DNA of 64,000 nt from Streptomyces verrucosisporus. Lineage in GTDB: Bacteria > Actinomycetota > Actinomycetes > Streptomycetales > Streptomycetaceae. Both the position numbers and the translations under genes were made by a program. Below, one piece after another: positions 1 to 8,458 of the stretch; within the stretch, counting starts at the first letter, position 1; the number at the start of each line of letters is the position of its first letter. The stretch lies in NCBI RefSeq assembly GCF_017114865.1, contig NZ_JADEYH010000001.1:62001-126000 (forward strand), given 5' to 3'. Under the pieces are notes generated by a model that was not told where the DNA came from, did no database searches, and saw only the letters and a list, made by a program, of their open reading frames with translations.

Positions 1-2228
1 TCGGCGTCCACGCCCTCGGGCTCGGCGGGCTGCTTGATCGGCTCGTTGTAGACGGTCAGGTAGTAGAAGACGTCCTCGGCGTTCTCGCCGTACATCCGGC
101 GCAGACCATCCCGCACGATGTGGGCGATCTCGAAGCCGAAGGCCGGGTCGTAGGCGACGCAGGCCGGGTTGGTCGAGGCCAGGAGCTGGGAGTGGCCGTC
201 GGCGTGCTGCAGGCCCTCGCCGGTCAGCGTGGTGCGGCCGGCGGTGGCGCCGAGCACGAAGCCGCGCGCCAGCTGGTCGGCCATCTGCCAGAACTGGTCA
301 CCGGTGCGCTGGAACCCGAACATCGAGTAGAAGACGTAGACCGGGATCAGCGGCTCGCCGTGGGTGGCGTGGGCCGAGCCCGCCGCGATCAGCGAGGCCG
401 TGCACCCGGCCTCGGAGATGCCGTCGTGCAGCATCTGGCCGTTGGGGGACTCCTTGTACGCCAGCAGCAGCTCGCGGTCCACCGACTCGTAGGTCTGGCC
501 CAGCGGGTTGTAGATCTTGGCCGACGGGAAGAACGAGTCCATTCCGAAGGTGCGGTACTCGTCGGGGGCGATCAGCACGAACCGCTTGCCGATCTCCTTG
601 TCCCGCATCAGGTCCTTCAGCAGCCGCACGAACGCCATCGTGCTGGCGACCTGCTGCTGGCCGGAGCCCTTCTTCACCGTGGCGTAGGTCTTGTCGCCCG
701 GCAGTACCAGCGGCTTGGAGCGGTCCACGCGCCTGGGCGTGAAGCCGTCCAGCTCACGCCGCCGGTCGTGCATGTACTGGATCTCCTCCGAGTCCCGCCC
801 CGGGTGGTAGTAGGGGGGCAGGCCGGACTCCAGCTCCTTGTCCGCGATCGGCAGGTGCAGCCGGTCGCGGAAGCGTTTGAGGTCCTCGACCGTCAGCTTC
901 TTCATCTGGTGGGTGGCGTTGCGGCCCTCGAAGTTCGGGCCGAGCGTCCAGCCCTTGACCGTCTGCGCCAGGATCACCGTCGGCTGGCCCTTGTGCTCCC
1001 GGGCCGCCTTGTAGGCCGCGTACACCTTGCGGTGGTCGTGACCGCCGCGTCCCAGGTGCAGGATCTGCTCGTCGGTCATGTTCTCGACCATCTTCCGCAG
1101 CCGGTGGTCGCCGCCGAAGAAGTGCTCGCGGATGTACGCGCCGGTCTCGGTGGCGTACGTCTGGAACTGGCCGTCGGGAGTGGTGTTCAGCTTGTTGACC
1201 AGCACGCCGTCGCGGTCCTGCGCCAGCAGCGGGTCCCAGGAGCGGTCCCAGATGACCTTGATCACGTTCCAGCCGGCGCCGCGGAAGGCCGACTCCAGCT
1301 CCTGGATGATCTTGCCGTTGCCGCGTACCGGGCCGTCGAGCCGCTGGAGGTTGCAGTTGACCACGAAGGTCAGGTTGTCCAGCCCCTCGCGGGCGGCCAG
1401 GGAGAGCTGCCCCAGGGACTCGGGCTCGTCCATCTCGCCGTCGCCCAGGAAGGCCCACACATGGCAGTTGGAGGTGTCGCCGATCCCGCGCGCCTGCATG
1501 TAGCGGTTCATCCGGGCCTGGTAGATCGCCCCGATCGGTCCGAGCCCCATGGAGACGGTCGGAAATTCCCAGAAGTCCGGCATCGACCGCGGGTGCGGGT
1601 AGCTGGACAGACCGTCGGGCGCCTTCGACTTCTCCTGGCGGAATCCGTCGAGCTGCGCCTCGGTGAGCCGGTCCAGCATGAAGGCGCGGGCGTAGATGCC
1701 GGGGGAGGCGTGGCCCTGGAAGAAGATCTGGTCCCCGCCGTCACCGCCGTCCTTGCCGCGGAAGAAGTGGTTGAAGCCCACGTCGTACAGCGAGGCCGAG
1801 GAGGCGAAGGTGGCGATGTGGCCGCCCACCCCGATGCCCGGCCGCTGAGCGCGCGAGACCATCACGGCCGCGTTCCAGCGGGTCGCGTTGAGGATCTTGC
1901 GTTCGATCTCCTCGTTACCGGGGAAGAACGGCTCGTCCTTGGTCGCGATGGTGTTGACGTAGTCCGTGCTGCGCATCTCCGGCACGGCCACACGCTTCTC
2001 GCGGGCGCGCTCGATGAGGCGGAGCATCAGGTAGCGGGCACGTTCCCGGCCCCGCTCGTCGACGGCGGCGTCGAGCGAGTCGAGCCATTCCCGGGTCTCC
2101 TCGGGATCGAAGTCCGGGACCTGGCTGGGAAGGCCACCAATGATGATCGGGTTGCGATCGGATCCGGAAGCCACGCTGTTCCTTCGCTGTTCGGTCTTGC
2201 TCTGCTGGGATGTCGCGCCGTCTCCCAT
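1..2228 (-). CDS. aceE: Pyruvate dehydrogenase E1 component, homodimeric type (3' end outside the window)
   Basis: This is the thiamine-diphosphate E1 subunit that decarboxylates pyruvate and passes the acetyl group to the lipoyl domain of E2. Reading the minus strand gives continuous AceE sequence, with landmarks [19 protein letters not shown] near the N-terminus, [19 protein letters not shown], the ThDP-binding stretch [14 protein letters not shown], and the C-terminal part [15 protein letters not shown]. The window stops within the last codons, so only the extreme C-terminus is missing. The longest start is ATG at 2228; an in-frame GTG at 2174 (reading [11 protein letters not shown]) matches the N-terminus I remember for Streptomyces AceE and may be the true start. 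It is divergent from the DUF3052 gene, an arrangement I recall from other Streptomyces. Identification is secure; only the start is uncertain. Confidence 0.97.
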   Translation of the reverse strand, partial: MGDGATSQQSKTEQRRNSVASGSDRNPIIIGGLPSQVPDFDPEETREWLDSLDAAVDERGRERARYLMLRLIERAREKRVAVPEMRSTDYVNTIATKDEPFFPGNEEIERKILNATRWNAAVMVSRAQRPGIGVGGHIATFASSASLYDVGFNHFFRGKDGGDGGDQIFFQGHASPGIYARAFMLDRLTEAQLDGFRQEKSKAPDGLSSYPHPRSMPDFWEFPTVSMGLGPIGAIYQARMNRYMQARGIGDTSNCHVWAFLGDGEMDEPESLGQLSLAAREGLDNLTFVVNCNLQRLDGPVRGNGKIIQELESAFRGAGWNVIKVIWDRSWDPLLAQDRDGVLVNKLNTTPDGQFQTYATETGAYIREHFFGGDHRLRKMVENMTDEQILHLGRGGHDHRKVYAAYKAAREHKGQPTVILAQTVKGWTLGPNFEGRNATHQMKKLTVEDLKRFRDRLHLPIADKELESGLPPYYHPGRDSEEIQYMHDRRRELDGFTPRRVDRSKPLVLPGDKTYATVKKGSGQQQVASTMAFVRLLKDLMRDKEIGKRFVLIAPDEYRTFGMDSFFPSAKIYNPLGQTYESVDRELLLAYKESPNGQMLHDGISEAGCTASLIAAGSAHATHGEPLIPVYVFYSMFGFQRTGDQFWQMADQLARGFVLGATAGRTTLTGEGLQHADGHSQLLASTNPACVAYDPAFGFEIAHIVRDGLRRMYGENAEDVFYYLTVYNEPIKQPAEPEGVDA

Positions 2229-2594
2229 CGTGTACCGCTGGGGCGGATACGTCATCTCTACCGAGGGGTAACCCCACTCCGTGAGACGCCCGGGTGCCCG
2301 GGCCGGTGCGGCCGGGGCGTGAGTCGGCCGAACGGCAACCCTACGCCCAAGGTGGCCGCAGGCCGCGCACGGCCGTTCGATCCCAGTCTTATTCCCCACT
2401 CATTGGGGCAAAATAGGCGTACGGGTGTGCCGTGCGCCACAGCGGTTCAGGTGGTGTGCGGCGACACGTCAACGTTTGGGCGGGATCAGCGGCCGGGTAC
2501 TTGCGCGATCGGTCCAGCCCGTGTGGACTACGCCCAATGCTCCGCGCGCCCGCGCGGGCACCACCTACTTTCGAAAGATGACAGGAGGCAATCC
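2229..2594. promoter_or_regulatory. Divergent intergenic region between aceE and the DUF3052 gene
   Basis: This 366-base stretch holds no convincing gene. It must carry the promoters for aceE (leftward) and the DUF3052 gene (rightward). The segment around 2384-2426 is clearly richer in A+T than its surroundings and contains a short CCCC/GGGG inverted repeat around ACTCATT followed by AAAATAG, a plausible promoter area. A strong ribosome-binding site AGGAGG at 2583-2588 belongs to the rightward gene. No specific operator was recognised. Confidence 0.5.
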
Positions 2595-3035
2595 GTGAGC
2601 GCGACCGCGGACCACGCGGAGGAGCGGACCAACCCCGCCGCAAGGCTGGGTTTCCAGCCCGGGCAGGTGGTCCAGGAGCTCGGTTACGACGACGACGCCG
2701 AGCAGGCCCTCCGCGAGGGAATCGAGGCCATCACGGGCCAGGAACTCGTCGACGAGGACTACGACGACATGGCCGACGCCGTGGTGCTGTGGTTCCGCGA
2801 GGATGACGGCGACCTGACGGACGCGCTGGTGGACGCCATCACGTTGGTCGAGGACGGTGCCCCGGTCTGGCTGATGACGCCGAAGACCGGGCGGCCCGGG
2901 TACGTCGAGCCGAGCGAGATCGGCGAGGCGGCCCAGACCGCCGGCCTGGCCCAGACCAGCACCGTCAACGCCGGCAAGGACTGGACCGGCAACCGCCTGG
3001 TCACCCCGAAGACCGCCCGCACCGGCAAGCGGTGA
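2595..3035 (+). CDS. DUF3052 family protein
   Basis: A 146-residue soluble protein of the actinobacterial DUF3052 family. The start is GTG at 2595, six bases after a perfect AGGAGG, which rules out the much longer open frame upstream. The sequence is acidic and compact, with LGFQPGQVVQELGYDDD near residue 20, a central VVLWFREDDGDLTDALVDAI segment, and a basic tail ending in TPKTARTGKR. DUF3052 proteins are widespread in Actinobacteria, often beside the peroxiredoxin gene as here; the biochemical role is not established. No signal peptide or membrane segment is visible. A perfect 19-bp hairpin follows 33 bases after the stop, so it is probably transcribed alone. Family assignment is confident; no function is claimed. 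Confidence 0.9.
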   Translation: MSATADHAEERTNPAARLGFQPGQVVQELGYDDDAEQALREGIEAITGQELVDEDYDDMADAVVLWFREDDGDLTDALVDAITLVEDGAPVWLMTPKTGRPGYVEPSEIGEAAQTAGLAQTSTVNAGKDWTGNRLVTPKTARTGKR

Positions 3036-3068
3036 CCCACCACTGACCCCGGCCTCCTCGAAGACCGG

Positions 3069-3110
3069 GCCGAGCCCCCGGTACGGCACCCGCCGTACCG
3101 GGGGCTCGGC
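3069..3110 (+). terminator. Strong intrinsic terminator hairpin
   Basis: The arms 3069-3087 and 3092-3110 are exact reverse complements (19 bp, about 80 % GC) around a four-base loop. It lies directly downstream of the DUF3052 gene and separates it from the peroxiredoxin gene. There is no U tract, as is usual for Streptomyces terminators. Confidence 0.9.
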
Positions 3111-3178
3111 GCTTGTCGAGGGGCCGTACGGGCCCTGCGTAGGGTGGAGGCGTCACCTACACCGAAGGGAACCCGTCC

Positions 3179-3637
3179 ATGGCGATCGAGGTGGGCATCA
3201 AGGCCCCGGAGTTCGAGCTGAGGAACCAGCACGGCGAGACCGTGCGGCTCGCGGACTTCAAGGGTGAGAAGAACGTCGTCCTGCTCTTCTACCCCTTCGC
3301 CTTCACCGGGGTGTGCACCGGCGAGCTGTGCGCCCTGCGCGACGAACTGCCCCGCTTCGTCAACGACGACGTCCAGCTCCTGGCCGTCTCGTGCGACTCC
3401 CCCTTCACGCTGCGCGTCTTCGCGGAGCAGGAGGGCCTCGACTACCCGCTGCTGTCGGACTTCTGGCCGCACGGCGACACCGCCCGCGAGTACGGCGTCT
3501 TCGACGAGGAGAAGGGGTGCGCGGTGCGCGGGACCTTCATCATCGACAAGGAGGGCGTGGTGCGCTGGGCGGTCGTCAACGCGCTGCCCGACGCACGTGA
3601 TCTGAACGAGTACGCGAAGGCCCTCGAAAGCCTGTAG
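3179..3637 (+). CDS. AhpE-like peroxiredoxin
   Basis: A 152-residue thioredoxin-fold peroxidase that reduces hydroperoxides and peroxynitrite. The peroxidatic motif is [15 protein letters not shown], with Cys46 as the expected peroxidatic residue; [10 protein letters not shown] and GVFDEEKG are also typical of mycobacterial AhpE. Unlike M. tuberculosis AhpE as I recall it, which has Asp at this position, there is a second cysteine, Cys51, with the CP-x4-CR spacing of PrxQ/BCP enzymes, so an internal disulfide is possible. The start ATG at 3179 has GAAGGGA about eight bases upstream. No signal peptide, so cytosolic. It sits beside Ter stress genes, fitting an oxidative-stress neighbourhood. 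A tandem duplication spans its stop codon. Confidence 0.93.
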   Translation: MAIEVGIKAPEFELRNQHGETVRLADFKGEKNVVLLFYPFAFTGVCTGELCALRDELPRFVNDDVQLLAVSCDSPFTLRVFAEQEGLDYPLLSDFWPHGDTAREYGVFDEEKGCAVRGTFIIDKEGVVRWAVVNALPDARDLNEYAKALESL

Positions 3638-3674
3638 GGCCACGCGTCCGCAGCCTGTGGGGCCATGCGTCCGC
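3629..3674. repeat. Tandem 23-bp duplication across the ahpE stop codon
   Basis: Bases 3629-3651 and 3652-3674 are two adjacent copies of a 23-bp unit differing at two positions. The first copy contains the TAG stop of the peroxiredoxin gene; in the second copy the same position is TGG. This looks like a slippage duplication at the gene end. Confidence 0.85.
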
Positions 3675-3780
3675 AAGGCCGCGTAAGGGCCGGGAACCGA
3701 TCAATGGGACCGGCTCGTTATCGAACGGCATCAACGCAACGGGGGCACATCGTGCTCCTTACGACCAAACGGGAGGACTC

Positions 3781-4356
3781 GTGGGAGTCAGCCTCAGCAA
3801 GGGCGGCAACGTCTCGCTGACCAAGGAAGCCCCCAACCTGACCGCCGTGATCGTCGGTCTCGGCTGGGACGCCCGCACCACCACGGGCACGGACTTCGAC
3901 CTGGACGCCAGCGCGCTGCTGACGAGCGCCGAGGGGAAGGTCGTCTCCGACCGGCACTTCGTCTTCTTCAACAACCTCACCAGCCCCGACGGCTCCGTGG
4001 AGCACACCGGTGACAACCTCACCGGCGAGGGCGAGGGCGACGACGAGGTCATCAAGGTGAACCTCGCCGGAGTGCCCGCGGAGGTCACCAAGATCGTCTT
4101 CCCGGTGTCGATCTACGAGGCCGAGACCCGCCAGCAGAGCTTCGGCCAGGTCCGCAACGCATACATCCGCGTGGTGAACCAGGCCGACAACAAGGAGCTG
4201 GCGCGCTACGACCTGAGCGAGGACGCCTCCACCGAGACCGCCATGGTCTTCGGCGAGCTGTACCGCCACGGCGCGGAGTGGAAATTCCGGGCCATCGGCC
4301 AGGGTTATGCCTCCGGGCTGCGCGGCATCGCGCAGGACTTCGGGGTGAACGTCTGA
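3781..4356 (+). CDS. terD: TerD-family stress protein (first tandem copy)
   Basis: A 191-residue TerD-domain protein, full length for the family. It begins [18 protein letters not shown] and carries the calcium-binding TerD signatures [32 protein letters not shown] and the terminal [20 protein letters not shown]. TerD proteins are soluble beta-sandwich calcium-binding proteins thought to act at the membrane with TerC in responses to tellurite and other stress. The start is GTG at 3781 with GGGAGG at 3771-3776. A close paralogue follows after 143 bases and a TerC-family gene after that, the classic terD-terD-terC order. The two copies share most residues, so they are a recent tandem duplication. 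Confident. Confidence 0.96.
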   Translation: MGVSLSKGGNVSLTKEAPNLTAVIVGLGWDARTTTGTDFDLDASALLTSAEGKVVSDRHFVFFNNLTSPDGSVEHTGDNLTGEGEGDDEVIKVNLAGVPAEVTKIVFPVSIYEAETRQQSFGQVRNAYIRVVNQADNKELARYDLSEDASTETAMVFGELYRHGAEWKFRAIGQGYASGLRGIAQDFGVNV

Positions 4357-4499
4357 GACCTGTCGGTCACCTCCTGCCGCCGGTCGGTTCCACCCGATCC
4401 CGGCAGTCTCCGGCGCCGCAGACTTCCGTGTCCGGGAGGTATGCGGCGCCGGATGTTCCGGGAACACTGGGCGCACCACAACGGGAGAGGAACAGCAAC

Positions 4500-5075
4500 A
4501 TGGGCGTCACGCTCGCCAAGGGGGGCAATGTCTCCCTCTCCAAGGCCGCACCGAACCTGACCCAGGTCCAGATCGGGTTGGGCTGGAAGGCCCGCTCCAC
4601 CACGGGCGCGGACTTCGACCTGGACGCCAGCGCGCTGCTGTGTGCGGGCGGCCGGGTGCTCGGTGACGAGTACTTCGTCTTCTACAACAACCTCACCAGC
4701 CCCGAGGGATCGGTCGAGCACACGGGCGACGAGCTGGTCGGCGGCACGGGCGGCGACGACGAGACGATCCTGGTGGACCTCACCCGGGTGCCCCAGCAGG
4801 CCGACAAGGTGGTTTTCGCGGTGTCGATCCACGACGCCGAGGCCCGCGGGCAGAGCTTCGGCCAGGTCACCGACGCCTACATCCGCGTGGTGAACCAGGC
4901 CGACGGCAACGAGCTGGCGCGCTACGACCTCACCGAGGACGCCTCCTCCGAGACGGCGATGATCTTCGGGGAGCTCTACCGGTACGGGGGCGAGTGGAAG
5001 TTCCGGGCCGTCGGCCAGGGGTATGCGTCAGGGCTGCGGGGCATCGCCCTAGACTTCGGAGTAAACGTTTCGTAA
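4500..5075 (+). CDS. terD: TerD-family stress protein (second tandem copy)
   Basis: A second 191-residue TerD protein, start ATG at 4500 preceded by GGGAGAGGA. It matches the upstream copy closely ([50 protein letters not shown]), with most differences in the first third and in the loop after HTGDELVGG, where the acidic calcium-binding DD pair is kept. The longer open frame from 4278 is only the fused tail of the previous gene read in another phase and is not used. It lies 74 bases before the TerC-family gene and is probably co-transcribed with it. Both copies keep the conserved acidic positions, so neither looks degenerate. Confidence 0.96.
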   Translation: MGVTLAKGGNVSLSKAAPNLTQVQIGLGWKARSTTGADFDLDASALLCAGGRVLGDEYFVFYNNLTSPEGSVEHTGDELVGGTGGDDETILVDLTRVPQQADKVVFAVSIHDAEARGQSFGQVTDAYIRVVNQADGNELARYDLTEDASSETAMIFGELYRYGGEWKFRAVGQGYASGLRGIALDFGVNVS

Positions 5076-5148
5076 AGCGGGCCGCGCGGCGGCTCCACAC
5101 CGCCCACGGCGTGGGGGGATTCCCACCAGAGAGAAGATTGGGTAATCA

Positions 5149-6300
5149 GTGGTTCTAAGGACATTCGGCTGGTCCTTCGGCGTCACCGCCGCCGGACTCG
5201 TCGCCGCCTTCTTGTTCGGGGGGTGGGAGGCGTTCGCCCTGGTGGGGATCCTCTCCATCCTGGAGATCTCACTGTCCTTCGACAACGCCGTCGTCAACGC
5301 CGGCGTGTTGAAGAAGATGAACGAGTTCTGGCAGAAGATCTTCCTCACCATCGGCATCCTCATCGCCGTGTTCGGCATGCGCCTGGTGTTCCCCATCGTG
5401 ATCGTCTCCATCTCGGCCCAGCTGGGGCCGATCGAGGCGGTCGACCTGGCGCTCAACGACCAGGAGCGCTACGAGCAGCTGGTCACCGACGCCCACCCGT
5501 CGATCGCGGCCTTCGGCGGCATGTTCCTGCTGATGATCTTCCTCAATTTCCTCTTCGACGAGGAGCGGGACATCCACTGGCTCAAGGTGATCGAGCGCCC
5601 GCTGGCCCGCTTCGGGCAGGTCGAGGGTCTCAGCGTTGTCGTCGCACTGATCGCCCTGCTGATCTCGGGGTCCGTTCTGGGCACCCACGCCGTGCTCTAC
5701 GAGGGGCACGCGGACGAGTCCGCGGCGGTCTACCTCGCGGGCATCGCGGGTCTGCTCACCTATCTGATCGTCAACGGCCTCTCCAGCCACTTCGAGAACA
5801 AGATCGAAGAGGACGAGGAGCAGGAGCACGAGGCCGAGGAGGCCGCCCGGCGCGCCGGCAAGGAGCCCTCGGTCGTCCTGCTCGCGGGCAAGGCCGCGTT
5901 CTTCATGTTCCTCTACCTGGAGGTCCTGGACGCGTCCTTCTCCTTCGACGGTGTCATCGGCGCCTTCGCCATCACCAACGACCCGGTCGTCATCGCGATC
6001 GGCCTGGGCATCGGCGCGATGTACGTCCGGTCCATCACCGTCTACCTGGTCCGCCAGGGCACGCTGGACGAGTACCGCTACCTGGAGCACGGCGCCCACT
6101 ACGCCATCGGCGCCCTGGGTGTCCTGCTGCTGGTCACCATCAGGTGGCACGTCAACGAGGTCATCACCGGCCTCATCGGCGTCGCGCTGATCGGCACCGC
6201 CTTCTGGACCTCGGTACGGCACAACCGCAAGGAAGCCCTGCGGAGCGGGGGCGAGGGCGACAGCCCGGCGCAGAAGCCGGAAGTCCCCTCGGGCGTGTGA
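5149..6300 (+). CDS. TerC-family integral membrane protein (DUF475 type)
   Basis: A 383-residue polytopic membrane protein. Two internal repeats carry the acidic membrane motif of the TerC superfamily: LEISLSFDNAVVNAG near residue 43 and EVLDASFSFDGVIGAFA near residue 262. About nine hydrophobic segments are visible, with an acidic cytoplasmic loop (KIEEDEEQEHEAEEAARR) in the middle. TerC-family proteins are linked to metal-ion (Mn) export and partner TerD at the membrane; the internal duplication and length fit the DUF475 branch rather than E. coli TerC. Start GTG at 5149. A 38-bp palindrome right after the stop probably terminates the terD-terD-terC transcript. C-terminal tail is soluble and variable. 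Confidence 0.92.
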   Translation: MVLRTFGWSFGVTAAGLVAAFLFGGWEAFALVGILSILEISLSFDNAVVNAGVLKKMNEFWQKIFLTIGILIAVFGMRLVFPIVIVSISAQLGPIEAVDLALNDQERYEQLVTDAHPSIAAFGGMFLLMIFLNFLFDEERDIHWLKVIERPLARFGQVEGLSVVVALIALLISGSVLGTHAVLYEGHADESAAVYLAGIAGLLTYLIVNGLSSHFENKIEEDEEQEHEAEEAARRAGKEPSVVLLAGKAAFFMFLYLEVLDASFSFDGVIGAFAITNDPVVIAIGLGIGAMYVRSITVYLVRQGTLDEYRYLEHGAHYAIGALGVLLLVTIRWHVNEVITGLIGVALIGTAFWTSVRHNRKEALRSGGEGDSPAQKPEVPSGV

Positions 6301-6327
6301 CGGCGGCCCGATTGCGGAACGCTCTGT

Positions 6328-6365
6328 GCGGGGGCGGCCACGAGACGTCTCGTGGCCGCCCCCGC
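6328..6365. terminator. Perfect 38-bp palindrome, probable terminator
   Basis: Bases 6328-6346 are the exact reverse complement of 6347-6365, so there are no unpaired loop bases in the DNA palindrome. It lies 27 bases after the TerC-family stop codon and before the TerA-like gene. In RNA it would form a long stem with a tight loop. Confidence 0.85.
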
Positions 6366-6447
6366 GGCATGATGCCGCAGGCACGCAGACGGCATGGTCA
6401 TGGCACGGTCATGGGATGGCCCGCTCGGGAGTTGGGGGTAGGAAGTC

Positions 6448-7206
6448 ATGGTCTCCCTTTGGGAGAACTGGCGCAGCGGAATGCGCAGGGGCCCGAAGTT
6501 CGACACGGTCGGCGGCGCGTCGACGTACGCGGTGGAGCTGACCAAGCGGCACTCGGCGGTCTCACTCACCAGGCAGGGCGCCGACAGCGGCCACCTGCAG
6601 GTCAATCTCTCGTGGCGGATGCGCTCGTCCGACTTCGACGGGCGGCCGAGGCGCGGCGGCCTGCTGCGCAACCCGCTCCAGGCGTTCAAACCCGAACCGG
6701 TGCAGGGGCACACCCGGGGCGTGGTGACGGTCGACCTCGACCTGGCCTGCATGTACGAGCTGAAGGACGGCTCCAAGGGCGTCGTCCAGCCGCTCGGCGG
6801 ACTGCTGGGGGAGATCAACGCGCCGCCGTACGTCAAGCTCAGCGGGGACGACCGGTTCGGCGGCTCCTCGGGCGAGACCATCTACGTCAACCTCGACCAC
6901 AAGGACAAGATCAAGCGACTGCTGGTCTTCGTCTACATCTATGACGGCACCCCGGCGTTCGACCGCACCCAGGCGGTGGTCTCGCTGATCCCCAGCAACG
7001 GCCCGCGCATCGAGATCGGCCTCGACGAACGGGCCCCCGAGGCCCGCTCCTGTGCGGTGGTGCTGATCGAGAACGACGCCAAGGGCCAGTTGGTGGCCCG
7101 CCGCGAGGTGCGCTACGTCTACGGCTTCCAGTCGGAGCTCGACCGGCTCTACGGATGGGGCCTGCAGTGGGCACGCGGCTACAAGAACAAGGCGGACCGG
7201 GCGTGA
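6448..7206 (+). CDS. TerA-like tellurium-resistance family protein
   Basis: A 252-residue soluble protein of the TerA/TerD superfamily. The N-terminal third (residues 1-90) is basic and reads TYAVELTKRHSAVSLTRQG then HLQVNLSW, the start of a beta-sandwich; the remainder contains VVTVDLDLACMYELKDG, SGETIYVNLDHKDKIKRLLVFVYIYDG and FQSELDRLYGWGLQWARGYK, which match TerA-type proteins. Start ATG at 6448 with AGGA upstream. It is downstream of terD-terD-terC but behind a palindromic terminator, so it probably has its own promoter, and it ends head to head with the minus-strand TerD-like gene at a shared hairpin. The exact role of TerA proteins is unknown; they travel with TerD and TerC. Confidence 0.85.
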   Translation: MVSLWENWRSGMRRGPKFDTVGGASTYAVELTKRHSAVSLTRQGADSGHLQVNLSWRMRSSDFDGRPRRGGLLRNPLQAFKPEPVQGHTRGVVTVDLDLACMYELKDGSKGVVQPLGGLLGEINAPPYVKLSGDDRFGGSSGETIYVNLDHKDKIKRLLVFVYIYDGTPAFDRTQAVVSLIPSNGPRIEIGLDERAPEARSCAVVLIENDAKGQLVARREVRYVYGFQSELDRLYGWGLQWARGYKNKADRA

Positions 7207-7207
7207 C

Positions 7208-7261
7208 CCGCGGTCGTCCGGTGCGGCTCCCCGCGCGGGGAACCGCACCGGACGACCGCGG
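7208..7261. terminator. Bidirectional terminator between convergent genes
   Basis: The arms 7208-7226 and 7243-7261 pair perfectly over 19 bp; the 16-base interior can form a further short GC stem (CCCCGCGCGGGG). It fills the gap between the stop codons of the TerA-like and proline-tailed TerD genes and should serve both strands. Confidence 0.92.
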
Positions 7262-8278
7262 CTAACGGCCCACGAACTGCGGCCCCTGGGGCGGCAGGGT
7301 GAAGGCCGGATCGGGTGCGCCGGGCCGGTGGGCCGGGGGCCGGGCCGGCGGCGGCACATGCGGGTAGCCGTACGCGGGCTGTGCCGGGGGGACCCCCGTG
7401 GCGGGCTGCGGGTAGCCGTAGGCGGGCCCCGGGGGCGGCCCGGCCGGGACCGGCGCCGTCGGGTGCGACGCGGCGGCGGGCTCGGGCTGGGGCTCCGGCC
7501 CCGGTTCCGGCCCCGGTTCGGGGGACGGCGGCCGCGGCTGCGGTTCCGGCTCGGGCAGCGGTTCCGGCCCGGGCGTGGGGCCGGGGACGGGGCGGGGCGG
7601 AGGAGGGTTCGGCCCGGGTGGCGGCTCGGGGTGCGGCTGCGGCTCGGGACGGGGCTCGGGCATCGGCTCCGGCTGGGGGAAGCCCGGCTCCGGGGGCGGC
7701 TGCGGGATCGTCTGCCCCGGCTCCCCGGGCGCGGCCGACCCGGCCTCCTCCACCGAGATGCCGAAGTCCGTCGCCAGCCCGACCAGCCCGGTGGCGTACC
7801 CCTGCCCCAGCGCTCGGAACTTCCAGCCGTCCCCGCGCCGGTACAGCTCACCGCAGATCAGCGCCGTCTCCGAGCCCGTCTCGGGACGGATCTCGAAGCG
7901 GGCGACCGTCTCACCGCCGTCGGCGTCCACCACCAGCAGCACCAGATCGCGCACATCGGCGAAGGTGCCGCCGTCCGCCGACGCGGAGAGCATCACCCGC
8001 TCCACGGACGACTCCAGACGGCCGAGGTCCACCTCGACCGAGTCCGTCAGCCCCTCCGGCTCGCGCCTCTTGGGCAGATACCGCACCAGCCCGGAAGGGT
8101 GCTGCGGCTGGTTGTAGAAGACGAAGTCCTCGTCGGAGCGCACACGCCCGTCCGCGCCCAGCAGCAGCGCGGAGGCGTCGACGTCGCGGACGCCCGTGCC
8201 CGGTGTCCAGCGCAGTACGGCGCGCACGGCCGTCGCGTGGAGCTGGATGTTCGACCCCTTCAGCATCGCGTGCGTCAT
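7262..8278 (-). CDS. TerD-domain protein with long proline-rich C-terminal tail
   Basis: A 338-residue protein. Residues 1-172 form a TerD domain (AVLRWTPGTGVRDVDASALLL, EDFVFYNQPQHPSGLVRYL, ending KFRALGQGYATGLVGLATDFG). The remaining half is an extended low-complexity tail dominated by Pro, Glu, Gly and Gln, with many PEP and PQPEP repeats and, near the end, two AYGYPQ/AYGYPH units. Such a tail is likely disordered and could tether the TerD domain or mediate assembly. Start ATG at 8278. The gene is divergent from the CitE-like operon across an A+T-rich region, suggesting co-regulation. Compared with the tandem terD genes it is divergent in sequence, and the usual DFDLDAS is replaced by VRDVDAS. 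Confidence 0.9.
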   Translation of the reverse strand: MTHAMLKGSNIQLHATAVRAVLRWTPGTGVRDVDASALLLGADGRVRSDEDFVFYNQPQHPSGLVRYLPKRREPEGLTDSVEVDLGRLESSVERVMLSASADGGTFADVRDLVLLVVDADGGETVARFEIRPETGSETALICGELYRRGDGWKFRALGQGYATGLVGLATDFGISVEEAGSAAPGEPGQTIPQPPPEPGFPQPEPMPEPRPEPQPHPEPPPGPNPPPPRPVPGPTPGPEPLPEPEPQPRPPSPEPGPEPGPEPQPEPAAASHPTAPVPAGPPPGPAYGYPQPATGVPPAQPAYGYPHVPPPARPPAHRPGAPDPAFTLPPQGPQFVGR

Positions 8279-8458
8279 AGCGCCATCCTGCCTGTCGCGG
8301 CCCGCCGGTACAACGCGGGTGCCTCGGCGCCCCGGGTTTATGCGTAAGTAATGCTATGTTCATGCGTTCGAGTAACTTTTGAGCCACGTACGTGCTTACG
8401 ATGATCGGCCGGTTCTCGCTCATGAAGGACATGGGGCCGGTGATGGAACGGGGGTCCT
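8279..8458. promoter_or_regulatory. Divergent A+T-rich promoter region of the Ter biosynthetic operon
   Basis: The region between two divergent Ter genes contains a roughly 60-base segment (8338-8400) of about 45 % GC in a genome of over 70 % GC. Within it lie a perfect 10-bp palindrome CACGTACGTG at 8385-8394 and arms CGTAAG (8343-8348) and CTTACG (8395-8400) that are reverse complements. No gene fits here. It probably holds promoters for both directions and an operator of an unknown regulator. Confidence 0.55.

Noticed and set aside
120..2594. Very long plus-strand open frame running from 120 into the DUF3052 gene
   Set aside because: It is antisense to aceE, whose reading is unmistakable; only the last part, from GTG 2595 with AGGAGG, is real.
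5223..6944. 573-residue plus-strand open frame over the TerC gene
   Set aside because: It overlaps the DUF475 gene in another phase and its sequence is Arg/Pro-rich noise.
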